Assembly: GCF_033118175.1 (NCBI RefSeq)
Contig: NC_083714.1
Coordinates: 14,942,001-15,006,000, forward strand
Length of the DNA: 64,000 nt
Origin: Dama dama
Lineage: Eukaryota; Chordata; Mammalia; Artiodactyla; Cervidae
Reading direction: 5' to 3'
The first letter of the stretch is position 1; the number at the start of each line of letters is the position of its first letter. The notes below the pieces were generated by a model that was given only the letters and a program-made list of their open reading frames with translations, was not told the origin of the DNA and searched no databases. Positions 34,031-46,259 of this stretch are shown here, piece by piece. The position numbers and the translations under genes are program-made.

Positions 34031-34149
34031 ACAAGATTTGTTACTCCTGCTGTTAATTACCAAACAAAATTTCTTAGAATTCTGATAAACAGGCAGGGAG
34101 TACAACACTGAGAAGACAATAGGAGAGCAATAAAAACAGGTAGAATGGA

Positions 34150-36590
34150 GCTGGGGCAAAGTGGCATACTATGCAGTTGCATCTCTGAAGGGATTTAGTT
34201 CTCCAGAAATTGAGTAAAGTGAAAATTGGATATAGTCAAAGTATCTTTGAGCCTTAGACTGTAAGAATAGTGGAGAGACTCTCTGAAAATCTGATCCTGC
34301 ATAAATGCAGTAACACTGGAAAAAATTGTCAAAACCAACTTTTTCAGAACTCCAGAAATTAACCAAAGGCTTGCAACAACCCCAAAAGTATTTCTTCAAG
34401 AAAAATGACTGACTCTCAGTAAGAATACCAAAGTTTGTGGTGCTTTAACTGGTCCTATTTCCATTCTCTCTCTCCCCAACTCCAGGATATCTTTGAAAAC
34501 CAACAGCCTCGGAACTACAGTATCTGAAAAACAGCGACCCAGACGCCACAAGAGGATGCAGAATGGGACTGGAGTTCCCCCAAATGCCATCTTCCCAGAG
34601 AACTGTCACTATTTGACCTGTCAGTTGATTCCCACTTATGGGGCTCTTCTTTATTTGATCTGACTCAGAGCACACTCACTGTGAACAGCCTTTACAGGGA
34701 GCATTAATCAATTGCAATTGTTTAAAATCATAGCTGCCTGATGTGGGGGAAACAGTTGGGGCAAATGAAGCTGCTCAAAACCTTAAAAGGAAAAGCTGGA
34801 GAATTCATGTCCATAGGGGACTTTGAAAAGCTCTGACAATATTCCCGGGAATCCCTAGGGCCAGGCACATTTTCAGGGTGTATTCTCAAAAAAGACCTGA
34901 GAAATTCTTAATCTCTCACCTCTGGTTGGCCTTGAGGCCCCGAACAAACAGCAAGTGAAGGCTAAGGCAAGCTGCCTGACAGAGCATTGAAATCAGGCTT
35001 CAACACACACACACACAGACACACAGACACACAAACACATAGACACACACATACAGCCCTTCAGCAGAGGCCAGGAGACTTACTGAATCAAAGTATTTAA
35101 GGAAATCTAGCAAAATTATCCTTCAAGAATGAAGGAGAAATCAAGGCATTCCCAGATAAACAAAGACAGAGCTAGCAGACATGTCATATAAGAAATACTA
35201 AAGAGAATCCTCCTGGGAGAAATGAAAGGACAGTCACCCACATAACCCATATTAAGTAACACACGTAACCCACATAAGAAATAAAGAACAATGTTACAGG
35301 TAAATATGTAGGTCAAGACAAAAGAAGTTATTATAAATTTATTTTTCCAACTCTTTTCTTCTATTATCCAATTCAAAAGACAACTGCATAGAATAAAAAT
35401 TACCAAGATGTGTTGGTGGACTTATTATGCAAGAAGATGTAATTTGTATGTGAATAAGAACACAAAGGGGTAGGGGATGAACAGAGATATACAATAGCAA
35501 AATTTGTATATACAGTTGAAATGAAGTTGATAGTAATCCAAAGTAGATTGTGTCAAGATGTTAATTGTAATCCCCAGGGCAACCACTAGGAAAATAACTT
35601 GAAATAAAATTAGTAAAAATACAGCAAGGAAATTAACAGTATACTGGAAAAATATCTATTTAACACAAAAAGGGCAAACATCCAGGAGTGAAGGAACAAA
35701 AAAGACATACACAAAATAGCAAATGGCAGATGTAATTACTAATTTACCAATAATTACATTAGACATAAGTAAATTAGGCACTCAAATGAAAAGGCATAGA
35801 CTGACAGAATGGTTTTTAAAACATTCAGCTCTATGCTGTTTGAAAGAGACATAATTTATATTCAAAGACATAAATAAGTTGAAAGCAAAATGATGAGAAA
35901 GATTTATCATGCAGTTAGTAAGCAAAAGAGAGCTGGAGTTATACTCCAGCTTATACTAATGTCAGAAAAAAACAGATTTTAAGGCAAAATCTGTTACTAG
36001 AGACAAAGAAGGACATTCATAATGATAAAATATAATTAAAACATATATGTGCTTTAACAACAGAATATCAACATACATGAAGCAAAAATTACTGAATTAA
36101 AGTGAGGAATAAAGAATTCAACTGCAACGGTCAAAACTTCAATACCCCATCATTAGTAATGGATAGAATAACTAGGCAGAAGACCAACAAGGCAAGAGAA
36201 GACTTGAAAGACAGACACTACAAGAAATTACACATCTAACCTATTCTGTCCAACAACAGCAGAATACACTTTATTCTCAAGGTCCCATGTAACGTTCTAC
36301 ATGACAGATCATATGTTAGGCCATAGAATGAGTCTCAATAAATCTGAAAGGGTTTAAAATCATACACAGTATGTTTTACAACTACAGTGGAATTAAATCA
36401 GGAAGCAATAACAGAAAGATATTTGGGAAGTTCACAAATATGTGGAAATTAAACAACACACTGCTGAATAGTCAGAAATCACAAAGGAAACTAGAAAATA
36501 CAGTGAGATAAAGGGAAATGAAATCACAGTATACCAAAAGTTTTGGGAAGCAGCTAAAGCAGTGTTCAGAGGAAAATTTACATGAAATGT
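34150..36590 (+). repeat. Old L1, 5' region into ORF2
   Basis: The left part (34,150-34,990) is like an old L1 5'UTR, with GGACTTTGAAAAGCTCTGAC. From 35,110, CAAGAATGAAGGAGAAATCA and, further on, GGAATTAAATCAGGAAGCAA and GCAGCTAAAGCAGTGTTCAG belong to the L1 coding region. Heavily decayed; no open frame. Confidence 0.7.
35001..35055. repeat. CA-rich microsatellite
   Basis: CACACACACACACAGACACA with CAAACACATAGACACACACA: degenerate CA/CAGA repeat inside the L1. Confidence 0.93.
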
Positions 36591-36591
36591 T

Positions 36592-36795
36592 CAGAATATG
36601 CTAACTCATAGAAACAGAGAGTAGATTAGTGGTACCAGAGGTGTGGGTGGAGGAGAAAGTGGCTGTGACTACTAATAGGCATAGGGTTTCTTTTGAAGGT
36701 GATGAATACATTCTTCCATAACTTTGTGATTATTCTAAAAGCCACTAAACTGGGCATTTTATTTAAAAAGGTGAATTTTATCTCAATAATATGTT
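36592..36795 (+). repeat. Old L1 3' end fragment
   Basis: CATAGAAACAGAGAGTAGAT, then TAGTGGTACCAGAGGTGTGG and a GGTGAATTTTATCTCAATAA terminus. Separated from the preceding L1 part by a large internal deletion, or a different copy. Confidence 0.7.
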
Positions 36796-36844
36796 GTTCT
36801 AAAAAGTAGTACCTTTGGAAAATCCTTCACATTGACAATTGAAT

Positions 36845-37185
36845 ATTATATATTTCAAATTTACTTTTTAGTGTAGTTGAATTATAATGTGTTAATTACT
36901 GCTGTATAGAAAAGTGACTCAGTTATACATATATGCTCTTTTTTCATAGTTTTCCATTATGGTTTATCACAGGTTATTGAATATAGTTCCCTATGCTATA
37001 CAGTAGGACCTTGTTGTTTATCCATTCTATATACACCAGTTTGCATCTGCTAATCCCAAACTCCCAATCTAATACTCCCACCCCTCTCCTTTGCAACCAG
37101 CAGCCTGTTCTCTATGTTTCTGGTTCTGTTTCATAGATAGGTTCTAAATCTTGTTTATATGATTCCTGAGCAGGTAACCCTATAC
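36845..37185 (-). repeat. Cetartiodactyl L1 3' end
   Basis: Antisense on the plus strand: AAAAGTGACTCAGTTATACA, CCCTATGCTATACAGTAGGA, CCTTGTTGTTTATCCATTCT. Confidence 0.82.
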
Positions 37186-37365
37186 AGCAATATGCATATG
37201 TCAGTATATAGTTTATACAGTAATATTCAGTGTACAAATGTACACTGTACATTGTAATGTTATGTACAAATGTAAAACACAGTTTTGTAGTAGTTTTGCT
37301 CTATGACTATATTGTGACCACTGATGAATTCCATAAATTTACACATAAATGCAAGTCCACTGTAG

Positions 37366-37512
37366 TAAAAAGAGCACAGGATTAAGAGCCAGGAGAACCG
37401 TCCTAAGCCTAACTTCCTCTTTCAGGATCTTTGAATCTATATCTGAAAATTGAGGAAGATGAAGACTATAAGATCTTTACGTTTCGTTCTAGCTCTAAAA
37501 TTCCATAAAATA
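37366..37512 (+). repeat. MIR-family fragment
   Basis: AAGAGCACAGGATTAAGAGC, a CTATATCTGAAAATTGAGGA segment and TTCTAGCTCTAAAATTCC match MIR3/MIRc. Confidence 0.65.
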
Positions 37513-38331
37513 TAACGTGGATCATTACATTTTGCTTTTCTCTAGTTATACCAAAGCCAGGGGAAGGGAGGCAGTCACTGCCAAGTTAGTGAACTTCCTG
37601 GGCTGTCTTCAGGTCAGCACACAAGGGTCTTTTCATTATGGAAGTCACTTTGAGTCCCACTACACTGAACACTCAACCACTGGACTTCAGTGTAGCTCTG
37701 AATCATTCATGTAATAGACACTTTAGTGTAGTTGGTTGGCTAGTGGAAATAATTAGCTGAGAATATTGTTCCAGACTGTTATCTCAGAGGAAGAGGAGAC
37801 AGGCCTGGGGTAGAAACGGGAGGCTATTCCACTTGCAGCTGCTGTGACTTGTAATGGGTGGGGTGAGACGCAGGCTATGGAGAAAATCCAGAGGACTAGG
37901 CCTAGGTATGAACTTCTGTACTTCTATCCTCCATCAATTTCTTTAGTATTCAAAATATATTTTCTTGTATGAGTAGAACACTGTTCAGGGAAAGAAATTA
38001 TCTCAACATTCTGTTTTGTTGATTGATATGTAGAAATACAGAAACACACATATTGCTTAACAATACAAATAATTTGCACCTGAAATTCATTTGCTTAGTC
38101 CCCTGGAGCCCTACAGAACAAAATGTTTGTAACAAATACAGCTGTGCTGGCGATACTATTGCTTTAGAGAAAACAAAAACTTGGTCTCTCGTCCAAGAAG
38201 CTTATAGTCCAAAGGAAGTCAGAGAGGAGTTCTGAGAAACCTGGCTTCTAGTTTGGGTTTGCTTTTTCCCAAATGTACCCTGTGCTTTTCTGATGGCGTG
38301 GCTTTGTTCTTGCTGATTTTTTTTTTTTGAA

Positions 38332-38560
38332 AGCTTGAATGCCCGTTCTCTTCACCAGCCATCAAAAGCCTACCCAGGCTTTAAGGTTCCACTTAAATGT
38401 CACCTAGTCTGTAAAGCTTTTCTGTCTCCCACTCTCCCACAGTTGGATGTCTTTCCTCCTCTCCTTTGTGCTCTTGCAATTTTTTGTTCACTCTTGATCA
38501 CACTACCAAAGTCCACTTAGAGTGGTGTCTGTGATTTAAGGCTCAGGATCCTGCTTTATT
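38332..38560 (+). repeat. L2 3' region fragment
   Basis: TTAAGGTTCCACTTAAATGT, CACCTAGTCTGTAAAGCTTT and TTGATCACACTACCAAAGTC resemble sense L2. Confidence 0.65.
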
Positions 38561-38822
38561 CATCAAACTATCTCTCTAAGCACTTCCAGGATGACAGAAA
38601 AAAAGAGTTTGGAAACACAGAGGATAATGTATATTCAAATAATGTTTGTTATGTTTTCAAATACTATGTCAAATACATTTTCTTTCAATCTCCAGGCAAC
38701 TTGGCAAGGAAATTGCCTCCAAATTTAAAGCTAGGAGGGTGATCACTAATCTGAAAAAAAATTTTTAAATAAATGAAAAAGTTTCCCTGTGCTTCTAGGC
38801 ATTTGGAACATCTTTAATATGG

Positions 38823-39044
38823 TGTGTGCGTGCTAAGTCACTTCAGCCATGTCTAACTCTTTGTGACCCTATGGACTGTAGCCCACAGGCTCCTCTTTCC
38901 ATGGGATTCTCCAGGCAAGAATACTGGAGTGGGTTGCCATGCCTTCCTCTGTGAGATCTTCCTGACCCAGGGATCAAATCCATATCTGTTATATCTCCTG
39001 CATTGGCAGGTGGGTTCTTTACCACTAGCACCACCTGGGAAGCC
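38823..39044 (-). mobile_element. Bov-tA SINE
   Basis: Minus-orientation copy: GCTAAGTCACTTCAGCCATG, AGAATACTGGAGTGGGTTGC, TTTACCACTAGCACCACCTG. Same orientation as DCX. Confidence 0.95.
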
Positions 39045-39107
39045 CCCTTTTATATGGTAACTTCTCTGAACTGTTGAATCATACTGGGGTTGTCTTTATG
39101 ACTGGGC

Positions 39108-39212
39108 ACCTTCTTTTTCTCATCTGTAAAATGGAAACACTAATCTGCCTTATCCCTTTTGCAGGGTTATCACAAGGGTAAAAGAGAAAATGGCTATGCA
39201 AAAAAGATAAAG
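39108..39212 (+). repeat. MIR fragment
   Basis: TTCTCATCTGTAAAATGGAA and TTGCAGGGTTATCACAAGGG match the middle of sense MIR. Confidence 0.75.
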
Positions 39213-39654
39213 CAGGACGAAAATGCAAAATGTTGTTCTCATTAACTATACTAGGATTTACTTCATGTCCATATTGCAGCATTTGAGTATGCGGACTTTG
39301 GCTAACCTCATCGCAGCTGCATTAAAAAGGATTCTCCATGAGTTGCTTAAGAGGAGAAGCCAAGTGGCTGATTACAGCTTAGGGCCCTGCCACAGCCATC
39401 AAAAGTAACCAAAGGGATGCTGGGACTTCAAGTTTGTTTCCAATTGCGCAGAAGGAAAGTCATGGCCTCAGCCACCTGCTTCCTGTCTCCACCATGACTC
39501 ACACCTTTCAGGTCCACTTGGATGCTGTTTCGGATGAGATCTGCTTAGGCCCTCTGCCCAAGGACCTCGATGGTGCTAAGGCTCAGGTAACTGTGAAAGG
39601 AGGAGCAAAAAGCTGAGCCTGAGCCCCAAGAGGACTGAGCCAAGGTCACAACAC

Positions 39655-40372
39655 ACTTTTTAGCTTATTTAGAAAAACCAATTTGTCCTCCATCACTGGT
39701 GGTGTAAGCATGAGGCTACTGTTTCTGATAGGATACACTGAGTAAGACACAACATCACTTCTATGACATTTCTGTCCCAAACGCACAGTCTGAATTTAAC
39801 CACAAGGAAACATCAGACAAACCTAAATCGAAAGACATTTCACCAAATAATTAGCCTATGCTCTTCACTTCTATAATATACTTCCCTAAAAGATTTTTGA
39901 AAAGACTCAAGAACTTTTCTGAATCAAAGAAGACTAAAGAGACATGACCACTGAGAGCAATGTGTGATCCTAGGTTGGATCCTGGACCAAAAAAAGAAGG
40001 CTGTTGGGACAATTGATAAAATTTGAATATGGATGAGAGAGCATACAACCGTATTGAATCAATGCAAACTTCCTGATTTTACCATTGTACTATGGTTATG
40101 AAAGAAAATGTCCTTATTCTTAGGAAATACAGACTGAAGTATTTAGAGGTAAAAGAGCATGATGTATGCAACTTAATTTCAAATGGTTAAAAAATTTAGT
40201 AAAGTGTATGTGTGGTGGGGAGGGAGAAGACCCACAAAAATAAAGTAAATGGGGAAAATATAAACAACTGGTGAGTCTTTATAAAGAGTACATAGAAGTT
40301 CTCTGTATTATTCTTGCAACTATTTAATTTGAAATATCAAAATAAAAAGTTAAAAAATTTGTGAAAACTATA
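39655..40372 (+). repeat. Old L1 3'UTR
   Basis: GGAAACATCAGACAAACCTA, GATCCTAGGTTGGATCCTGG, TGTACTATGGTTATGAAAGA and a terminal AAAATAAAAAGTTAAAAAAT fit the 3'UTR of an old mammalian L1. 5' edge uncertain. Confidence 0.65.
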
Positions 40373-41464
40373 CCAAAATCTAAGTGTTCTTTAAAGTTTG
40401 CTTTAGAAAACTATATAATTTATTACTTAATGTTGGTTTGCTTAACTGCCATAAAAAGGGCAGTTTGAAAAATAAGGTGATACACTGAAAACTCAATGAT
40501 ACAAAGAAAATAGCGAGGCTCTGACAAGGCTGCCACCTGTAGCTTATTCTAGTCCTTCTATGGTGAAATTTGTTTTTAGAATTGAGTCCAAAACAAAAGC
40601 AAAACAAAATACAACAAGCAATGTCTGCCTAAAGCCTAAAAACCCAACCAGAAGAAATTGTTTAGCAATGCACTCATCCAATGGGCTTATGGGTGGTGGG
40701 GCTTCAGCCTAAATGAACTGAACATATCAATTGAAAAGTGGAAGGACTCAAGTGTATGGGCCAAATAAATGCCTAGACTGCCCCCCAGCCCAGCCCTTTG
40801 AGGAAGGTACTGGTGGAAAGTACTGGGATAGGTCACACTTCCCAGAAAAGGGCAGAAATGCATGGAACAAAGACACAGTAGGAAACAGTGGAGCATCCCT
40901 ATGAGGTTCTGTGTAGACAGTAGAACAACCAAAGTAGGCTATTCCTCATTCTGGTATGTCCACAAGAACAAGCCTGGTTGCTCAGAAGAATCACTGAAAG
41001 TTGACTGCTAAAGCAGTTCTCATCCATCTCACAATCTCTGGGTAACACTGGCTACACAGACAGTTCAGCAGATCCTCCTTTGTTAAAATCAAGTAGCTCA
41101 AGAGAACAATTCAAAGGTCCCAGCCAGGGTCACTACCAGAAGTTAAAAGAGTCATTAAAGGAATGGAATGAGCATTAGGAATTATGGCGCAGGTAATGGC
41201 CGAGTTAACCAGGAAATTAAAATCCTGATGTAGAGAAAGGGAGATTTAAATGGATGTCAGGTAGTGGTGTGCTGTTAAATGTGTAACGACCAGCTTTCTG
41301 TGTGAGAAAACAACAGCTCTGATTTATAGCATTTGCTGAATTCCATGGTGTAAATATTCCCATCATGGCTGAGCTCTAGTTACCAGAGTTGGGAAGCGGT
41401 GTACACAGTCAGCTCTCATGAGCTAGTGTAAATGGGCTACAGCAGACCAAGGGTCATAACCTGG

Positions 41465-41605
41465 GTGCTAGTCTTATGTCTGCTGCTGCCTAGCCATGTC
41501 ACCCAAGTAAGTAACTTCACCATTCTGGGTCTCAATTTCCTCATGTGTAAAATATCAATCTCACAAGATCATTGAGAGAATCAAATGAAACAAATGTACC
41601 TGTTC
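41465..41605 (+). repeat. MIR SINE fragment
   Basis: GTCACCCAAGTAAGTAACTT, GTCTCAATTTCCTCATGTGT and the TTGAGAGAATCAAATGAAAC end are sense MIR. Confidence 0.8.
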
Positions 41606-41767
41606 ATGTCTCAGATCTCCTCTACCCCGACCCTCTATGGTTCTGTGATGGAGCTGGCCACACTGGTGGCCTTTTGCCTTTCTCCATGTCATGTCAGGTC
41701 TTGTGAGCCAGGGGACGACAAGAGAATCCTAGAGGAAGCCACTCTATGGTGTGGTAATCAGAGCAGA

Positions 41768-41977
41768 GGGCTTCCCTGGCGGCTCAGCAGTAAAGAATCA
41801 CCTGCCAGTGTAGAAGATGAGGGTTTGATCCCTGGGTCAGGAAGATTCCCTGGAGAAGGGAATGGCAACCTGCTCCAGCATTCTTACCTGGAGAATTCCG
41901 TGGACAGAGGAGCCTGGTGGGCTATGGTCCATGGGGTTGCAAAAGAGTTGGACATGACTTAGGGACTAAACAACAGC
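41768..41977 (+). mobile_element. Bov-tA SINE with perfect target duplication
   Basis: GGGCTTCCCTGGCGGCTCAG to GACTAAACAACAGC. The 12-bp AATCAGAGCAGA occurs on both sides (41,756-41,767 and 41,978-41,989). Confidence 0.97.
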
Positions 41978-42583
41978 AATCAGAGCAGAAACTATATCCA
42001 TGTGGCCTGTGGTGAGGTAGAAGGCAATGGCCACTGCAGGTTTTTGATACAGAAGAGATTTCTAGGTAGAAATCAGTTTGGAAAGTGGAGGTAGAGAATT
42101 TCTACAACATCTATTATTTTAATGGTATATTTATTGGGGCTAACTTGGAGGTGTAAAGGGTGCCTAGGGTCAGTGCAATGTATATATACCCTCTCTTCCC
42201 ATACTGTACCAGAATTGGCCTGGTCATGAAGAATACACAGTGAAATTAGGGTCTGTTCATATTTGGATGTCCCATGAATCTACAGGGAGTAGCTCAGGAC
42301 TAACTTTCTTTATGACCTTTACTGGACCTAGGAACTTAAGTTGCCCTCAACACCCTGTTTGCTGGGACAAAAGTTCAGTTCATCCCCTGGGCCATCATTT
42401 GGGTATTTGGGTCCTTCATACCTCTTCCTTTTGGTTAAATATAATTAGAATTAAACCAGGGGCCAGAAGAATAAATACAAGTGATTGGAAGCTTGACCCC
42501 TGCTGGGATTCCTGGGGCTTCAAGCTAATGGACCAAAAAGTCCAAGTGAAAGGGGGTTTAGTAAGGTATAAGAGACATAATAC

Positions 42584-42678
42584 CTTGTGCTTCCGGAGGC
42601 TGCCAGGACTGGTGGGCGTAGAGATGGGAGACTGCTTAGACTTGGGGGTAGAGAGCTGGCTGCTGGAGGTTCCGTTTG
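42584..42678 (-). CDS. DCX: Doublecortin, penultimate coding exon
   Basis: This 95-nt exon gives the last two bases of a split Ala codon and 31 residues, [20 protein letters not shown] followed by [11 protein letters not shown]. The acceptor, on the minus strand, is a good pyrimidine tract ending GGGCTAG; the donor is AAG|GTATT. The exon ends in phase 0, matching the terminal exon. It holds three proline-directed sites which, in 360-residue numbering, fall at Thr321, Thr331 and Ser334, the reported JNK sites of doublecortin. The tail distinguishes it from DCLK1, whose corresponding exon differs. The intron on its 5' side is about 14.7 kb and the one on its 3' side about 11.3 kb. Confidence 0.96.
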
Positions 42679-42896
42679 CTAGCCCAAGGCAAGAGAAAAG
42701 GAAGGGAGAAAAATCAACAGCATACAAAGGAACACGTTATCCTTCCCCTCTGAAGACACTAAGAACATTCAAACGCGCTACACAGACAACCAAGTGATTT
42801 GATGAGTAGAACAAAGGTGAAAAGAAACACATTCCTCAGAAAGGCAAGAACTACAATCCTCAGTTAATTAGATCCCCTCGCGGTGCAAGGCGGTAA

Positions 42897-42936
42897 TCCA
42901 CCCCCCCCTTCCTCCCCCCCTCACCTCCTCCCAAGT
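42897..42936. repeat. C-rich tract
   Basis: Almost pure pyrimidine with several runs of C (CCCCCCCC and CCCCCCC) 220 bp from the penultimate exon. Confidence 0.9.
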
Positions 42937-43257
42937 GCTTCCAATTACAGGGGTCTGGTTCTTTTCAAACCTTTTTCATATTCATTCCCAAGTCTGACCC
43001 TAGCAACATCTCTGGAGGTAGTCCGGGAACATGTTACTCTGTTTCAATTTTATAAATGACATAAAAGCGAGGCATGAAGAAATTATATGCCTCACCTTAA
43101 AGGGGAAGGCATGTGGGTGATTTTGGCATGTCCCCTTTGGTGGCAGATGATGTGGTAGTTGGAGGACAGCCCTATTATCTATCTCTTCCCCTCTCTATTT
43201 TCCTGCTCATCTTTCCCCCCACTCTCTCTTCCCTACCTCATTCTGGGTGCAAAGAAC

Positions 43258-43480
43258 AGAAGGAAAAAAGAAGAGAGAGAGAGCTAATTAGGAAGCAGAA
43301 TGGAAAAGAAAAAGGAGGAGAAACAGTGTGAAACATAAAGAGAGGTGCATACAGCAAAATGGGCAGAGGAGAGAATTGAGAATGAGAGAGAGAGACAGAT
43401 CAGGAGTTAAGGAGACGAGAGACAAGAGGTTGCTAAGAAAGAGAAGAAGGAGGAAGTTTGAAATCAGGAGAAAGGCTTAC
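43258..43480. repeat. Purine-rich (GA) low-complexity region
   Basis: About 220 bp dominated by GAGA, AGGAG and GAAA units on the plus strand, with few pyrimidines. Confidence 0.85.
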
Positions 43481-43825
43481 AGACAGAAAAAGGATGGTGG
43501 TATTAACCAGAGTTAGGGTGCATCCCCATTTGTCTCTAGTCAGTAAAATGCTGAAAATGAGATGATTTCATATTTAACATCTCTATATTCCATTGTTGTT
43601 GCAAATTGTCTTATATTCCCTTGCTGACCAGACTTTTTAAAGATCCAATCATGTAAAAAGAAATGTGGTGCATTGAAGTGGAACAATTAAACAGCTTTCA
43701 AAGGGAATTCATGTTCAGACATCTCATGCTTAAGTTAATTTATTTTAAAATCTAAGGACCTACATTGTTCCTCAGATATTCTGAAATGTGCTTTTTAAAA
43801 AAGGCAAATATCCCAAGGGCATTAG

Positions 43826-43915
43826 GGGGAGAGGGGAGGAGAAGAGAAAGAGGAGGAAGGGAAGACAGGAGAGAGCCAGTAGAGAGGAAGAGAAACACAG
43901 AGAGAGAATAGGAAA
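43826..43915. repeat. Purine-rich (GA) low-complexity region
   Basis: AGGGGGAGAGGGGAGGAGAA and similar purine units over about 90 bp. Confidence 0.88.
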
Positions 43916-44224
43916 TTGAAAAAGTTGAGCAGGAAGATGGCCTGAGAGTGTTGCTGTTGATCTCACAGGTAAAGCTTAAACTGATGTATCATAAATATTT
44001 CCTGAAGATATACTTCCTCTGCACCACTCTGGTAATGTTTCCCTAGGTTCTGGAACCTTCATATCAACTATAGAGATGAAAGAGACATCAGTGTGGTGGT
44101 AGCTGAATTTATCCAAGTGCAAGTGAGCTGAAAAATGGGCACTTAGGCATCCACCGTCTGGTTTTACCTGTGTATTAACTTGTCTTTAGCCCACTCACTG
44201 AGAGGCCTTTCTCCCTGTCAGGGT

Positions 44225-44350
44225 TTCCTGGGAGTCATTCATTCAATTGGCCAGTAGTTCCAGAGTACTTTCTCTAAACTGAGCCAAGAACTAGACACTG
44301 GGGCTTCAGAGATGAGTAAGTCACTTCAAATGGGGAGGCAGGTAAGAATA
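44225..44350 (-). repeat. L2 3' end fragment
   Basis: GTCATTCATTCAATTGGCCA and CACTGGGGCTTCAGAGATGA resemble antisense L2. Confidence 0.55.
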
Positions 44351-44482
44351 CTGTGGAATAAGTGCTATGACAGAGCCAGAGAAGTGGTGTTATTGGAGCC
44401 CAGGGAACTAGGAGGCAAACAAGAGGAGGCAACACCTGAAAAAAGTCTGAAGAGATGACTCTGGAATAGACAAATCTTTTTT

Positions 44483-44542
44483 GATTAGATATTAGATATT
44501 TAGACAGAATTAGATTAGATAGTAGATATTTAGACAGAAGGT
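44483..44542. repeat. 30-bp tandem duplication
   Basis: Two adjacent copies of a GATTAGATATTAGATATTTA-type 30-bp unit, differing by one internal base and the last few bases. Confidence 0.92.
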
Positions 44543-44780
44543 CCGGTAGATCAATGGTTGCCAGAGGCAGGCCAGCAGGAAGCAAGGAGGCTGGAATGGA
44601 GAGGGTCTGCTAACAGGTACAGGGTTTCTTGGCAAGGGGTGGATAAAGATGTTCTGGCATTAAATAGTGATGGTTGTTGTACAACTTTATAACTAAACTA
44701 TCAACATCCAGTGAATTGTACATTTTAACTGAGTGGATTGTTTGTTATGTAAATTATATCTCAATAAAGCCATTAAGAGA
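44543..44780 (+). repeat. Old L1 3' end
   Basis: TCAATGGTTGCCAGAGGCAG, GATGGTTGTTGTACAACTTT, ATTTTAACTGAGTGGATTGT and a TATCTCAATAAAGCC end are an old L1 3'UTR. Confidence 0.8.
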
Positions 44781-46259
44781 AGAGGAATTGGAGCTAGTTA
44801 GGCAGAGAAGGTAGAAAGGGTAGTCAAGATCAGAATATCACCGGGAGGGGCAAAAGGAATGGCAGTGTGAAAGAATACAGTACGTTTACAGAAGTACAAA
44901 CAGCTCCAAATGGCTCCAGCATACGTGCCAGCAGTGAGTTCTGAGAGATGAGACTGGAGTTGAGGATAAAGACCAGACCCTGGGGGCCTCTTGTGTTAAG
45001 TTTTGTCTTGATGTGTGAAAGAAATCATACATTTGATACATCACAAGTTTGAGACCATCAAAGTTACATTTAAAAACTATGACTCCAGTTCTTGTGGGTG
45101 AACTGGATTAGGGTGGGGTAAAGGTGGAAGCAAAGAGATTGGTTGAAAGACAATGCATTCATCCAGGTGACAGGTGGTGATAGATTAAATTAAAGCACTG
45201 GAGAGGTGAAGCATGGACTGGGAGAAGAAAAGAGACCTAGAAGTCAGGCAAACTTAGGGTGTTATGTACACATACACTGCAACAAGCCACCCAAAGAGGA
45301 ACATGACTTGTACCAAACAGCACAGAGACTGGGGGAGGTAGGCTTTGCCAGGGCACTAGGCTTTCTGGTGAATAAAAGGGACACTTTGGAAAAAGCAAGA
45401 GTCTATGGAGACACAATGTGGCGAAGGAGTCAATTACTCTGCAGGAAAAGGAAGGAGTTACTATACCACCTGCAGTACCTCGGGATCTCCAAGCAGGACC
45501 TGGCCCCCTAGAATTCAAGATGCAGAGCAATCTTGGTCATGAATGTGAACTGACATAATGCAAGTCTTCCAAAAGATCCCTGACCTCAGCCAGGAAGTCT
45601 CAAAGATGTAGGTATCCATAGGTAAGTTCTGCCATTTTGTTCTACACAGTTGCTGTGTTCTTGGGCAAGCAAGTTTCCCAGCGTTCGTCAGCCATGCTAC
45701 AAGAGGATGGCTGCTATACTTCCAGTGTGAAAACTGTCCTTTTTACCTACCCTCTTATCTAGCTTCTTACCTGAGAGTGAGCCCACTGGTCTTGCCAAAA
45801 TGTGGGACATTATTAACCATAGCATGTCCGCATGGGAATCAATTCCCACTTATTGGCCATAGAGCTGCACACACAGGTGTTTTTTTTTTCTTTTCAATTT
45901 CCAGTTCTTTTCTCAACATTCTCTGTAACTCTCTCACCCCAATTTTAGAGCACTGACGTTCCATCTATACCTCTCTCTAGTCTCTGTATGTCTATGTATG
46001 TTTATATATGTTCCACTGCCACTCTCCCAATCAATCCATCCCCAGATCAATCTTAAGCTACCTGCAAATAAAGGATTTAATTTTGTCATCAACATTCAAT
46101 AAGCATTTTGAAAATCAGTTTTTAACCATTTAACTACAATTAACAATTTAATTGTTAGGGGAAAAAAAAGCAGACACTTTCCCAGACTTTCCTGATGGAA
46201 TCAAACCCAAAGATGGACACAGAGCAATGAGAAAATGTAAACACATACAGGCAAAGGTC

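Larger units (their letters stand above)
31333..42583 (-). other. DCX: DCX intron upstream of the terminal exon
   Basis: An 11.25-kb phase-0 intron. Much of it is L1: a minus-strand L1M (31,412-32,872), a plus-strand L1 5' part (about 34,150-36,590), a cetartiodactyl-type L1 tail (36,845-37,185) and an old L1 3' end (39,655-40,372). L2, MIR, hAT and two Bov-tA copies fill part of the rest. 40,380-41,460 and 41,990-42,580 contain nothing I recognise. Confidence 0.9.

Noticed and set aside
42240..42797. 185-codon plus-strand open frame
   Set aside because: It overlaps the DCX penultimate exon on the opposite strand. No domain, no splice support and no start context; best explained as an antisense shadow.
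43113..43516. Two adjacent Lys/Arg/Glu-rich frames
   Set aside because: Produced by the purine-rich low-complexity tract.
45206..45511. 101-codon plus-strand frame that looks protein-like
   Set aside because: I considered a processed pseudogene, but recognised no family, found no poly(A) tail or target duplication, and an overlapping frame on the other strand is almost as long.
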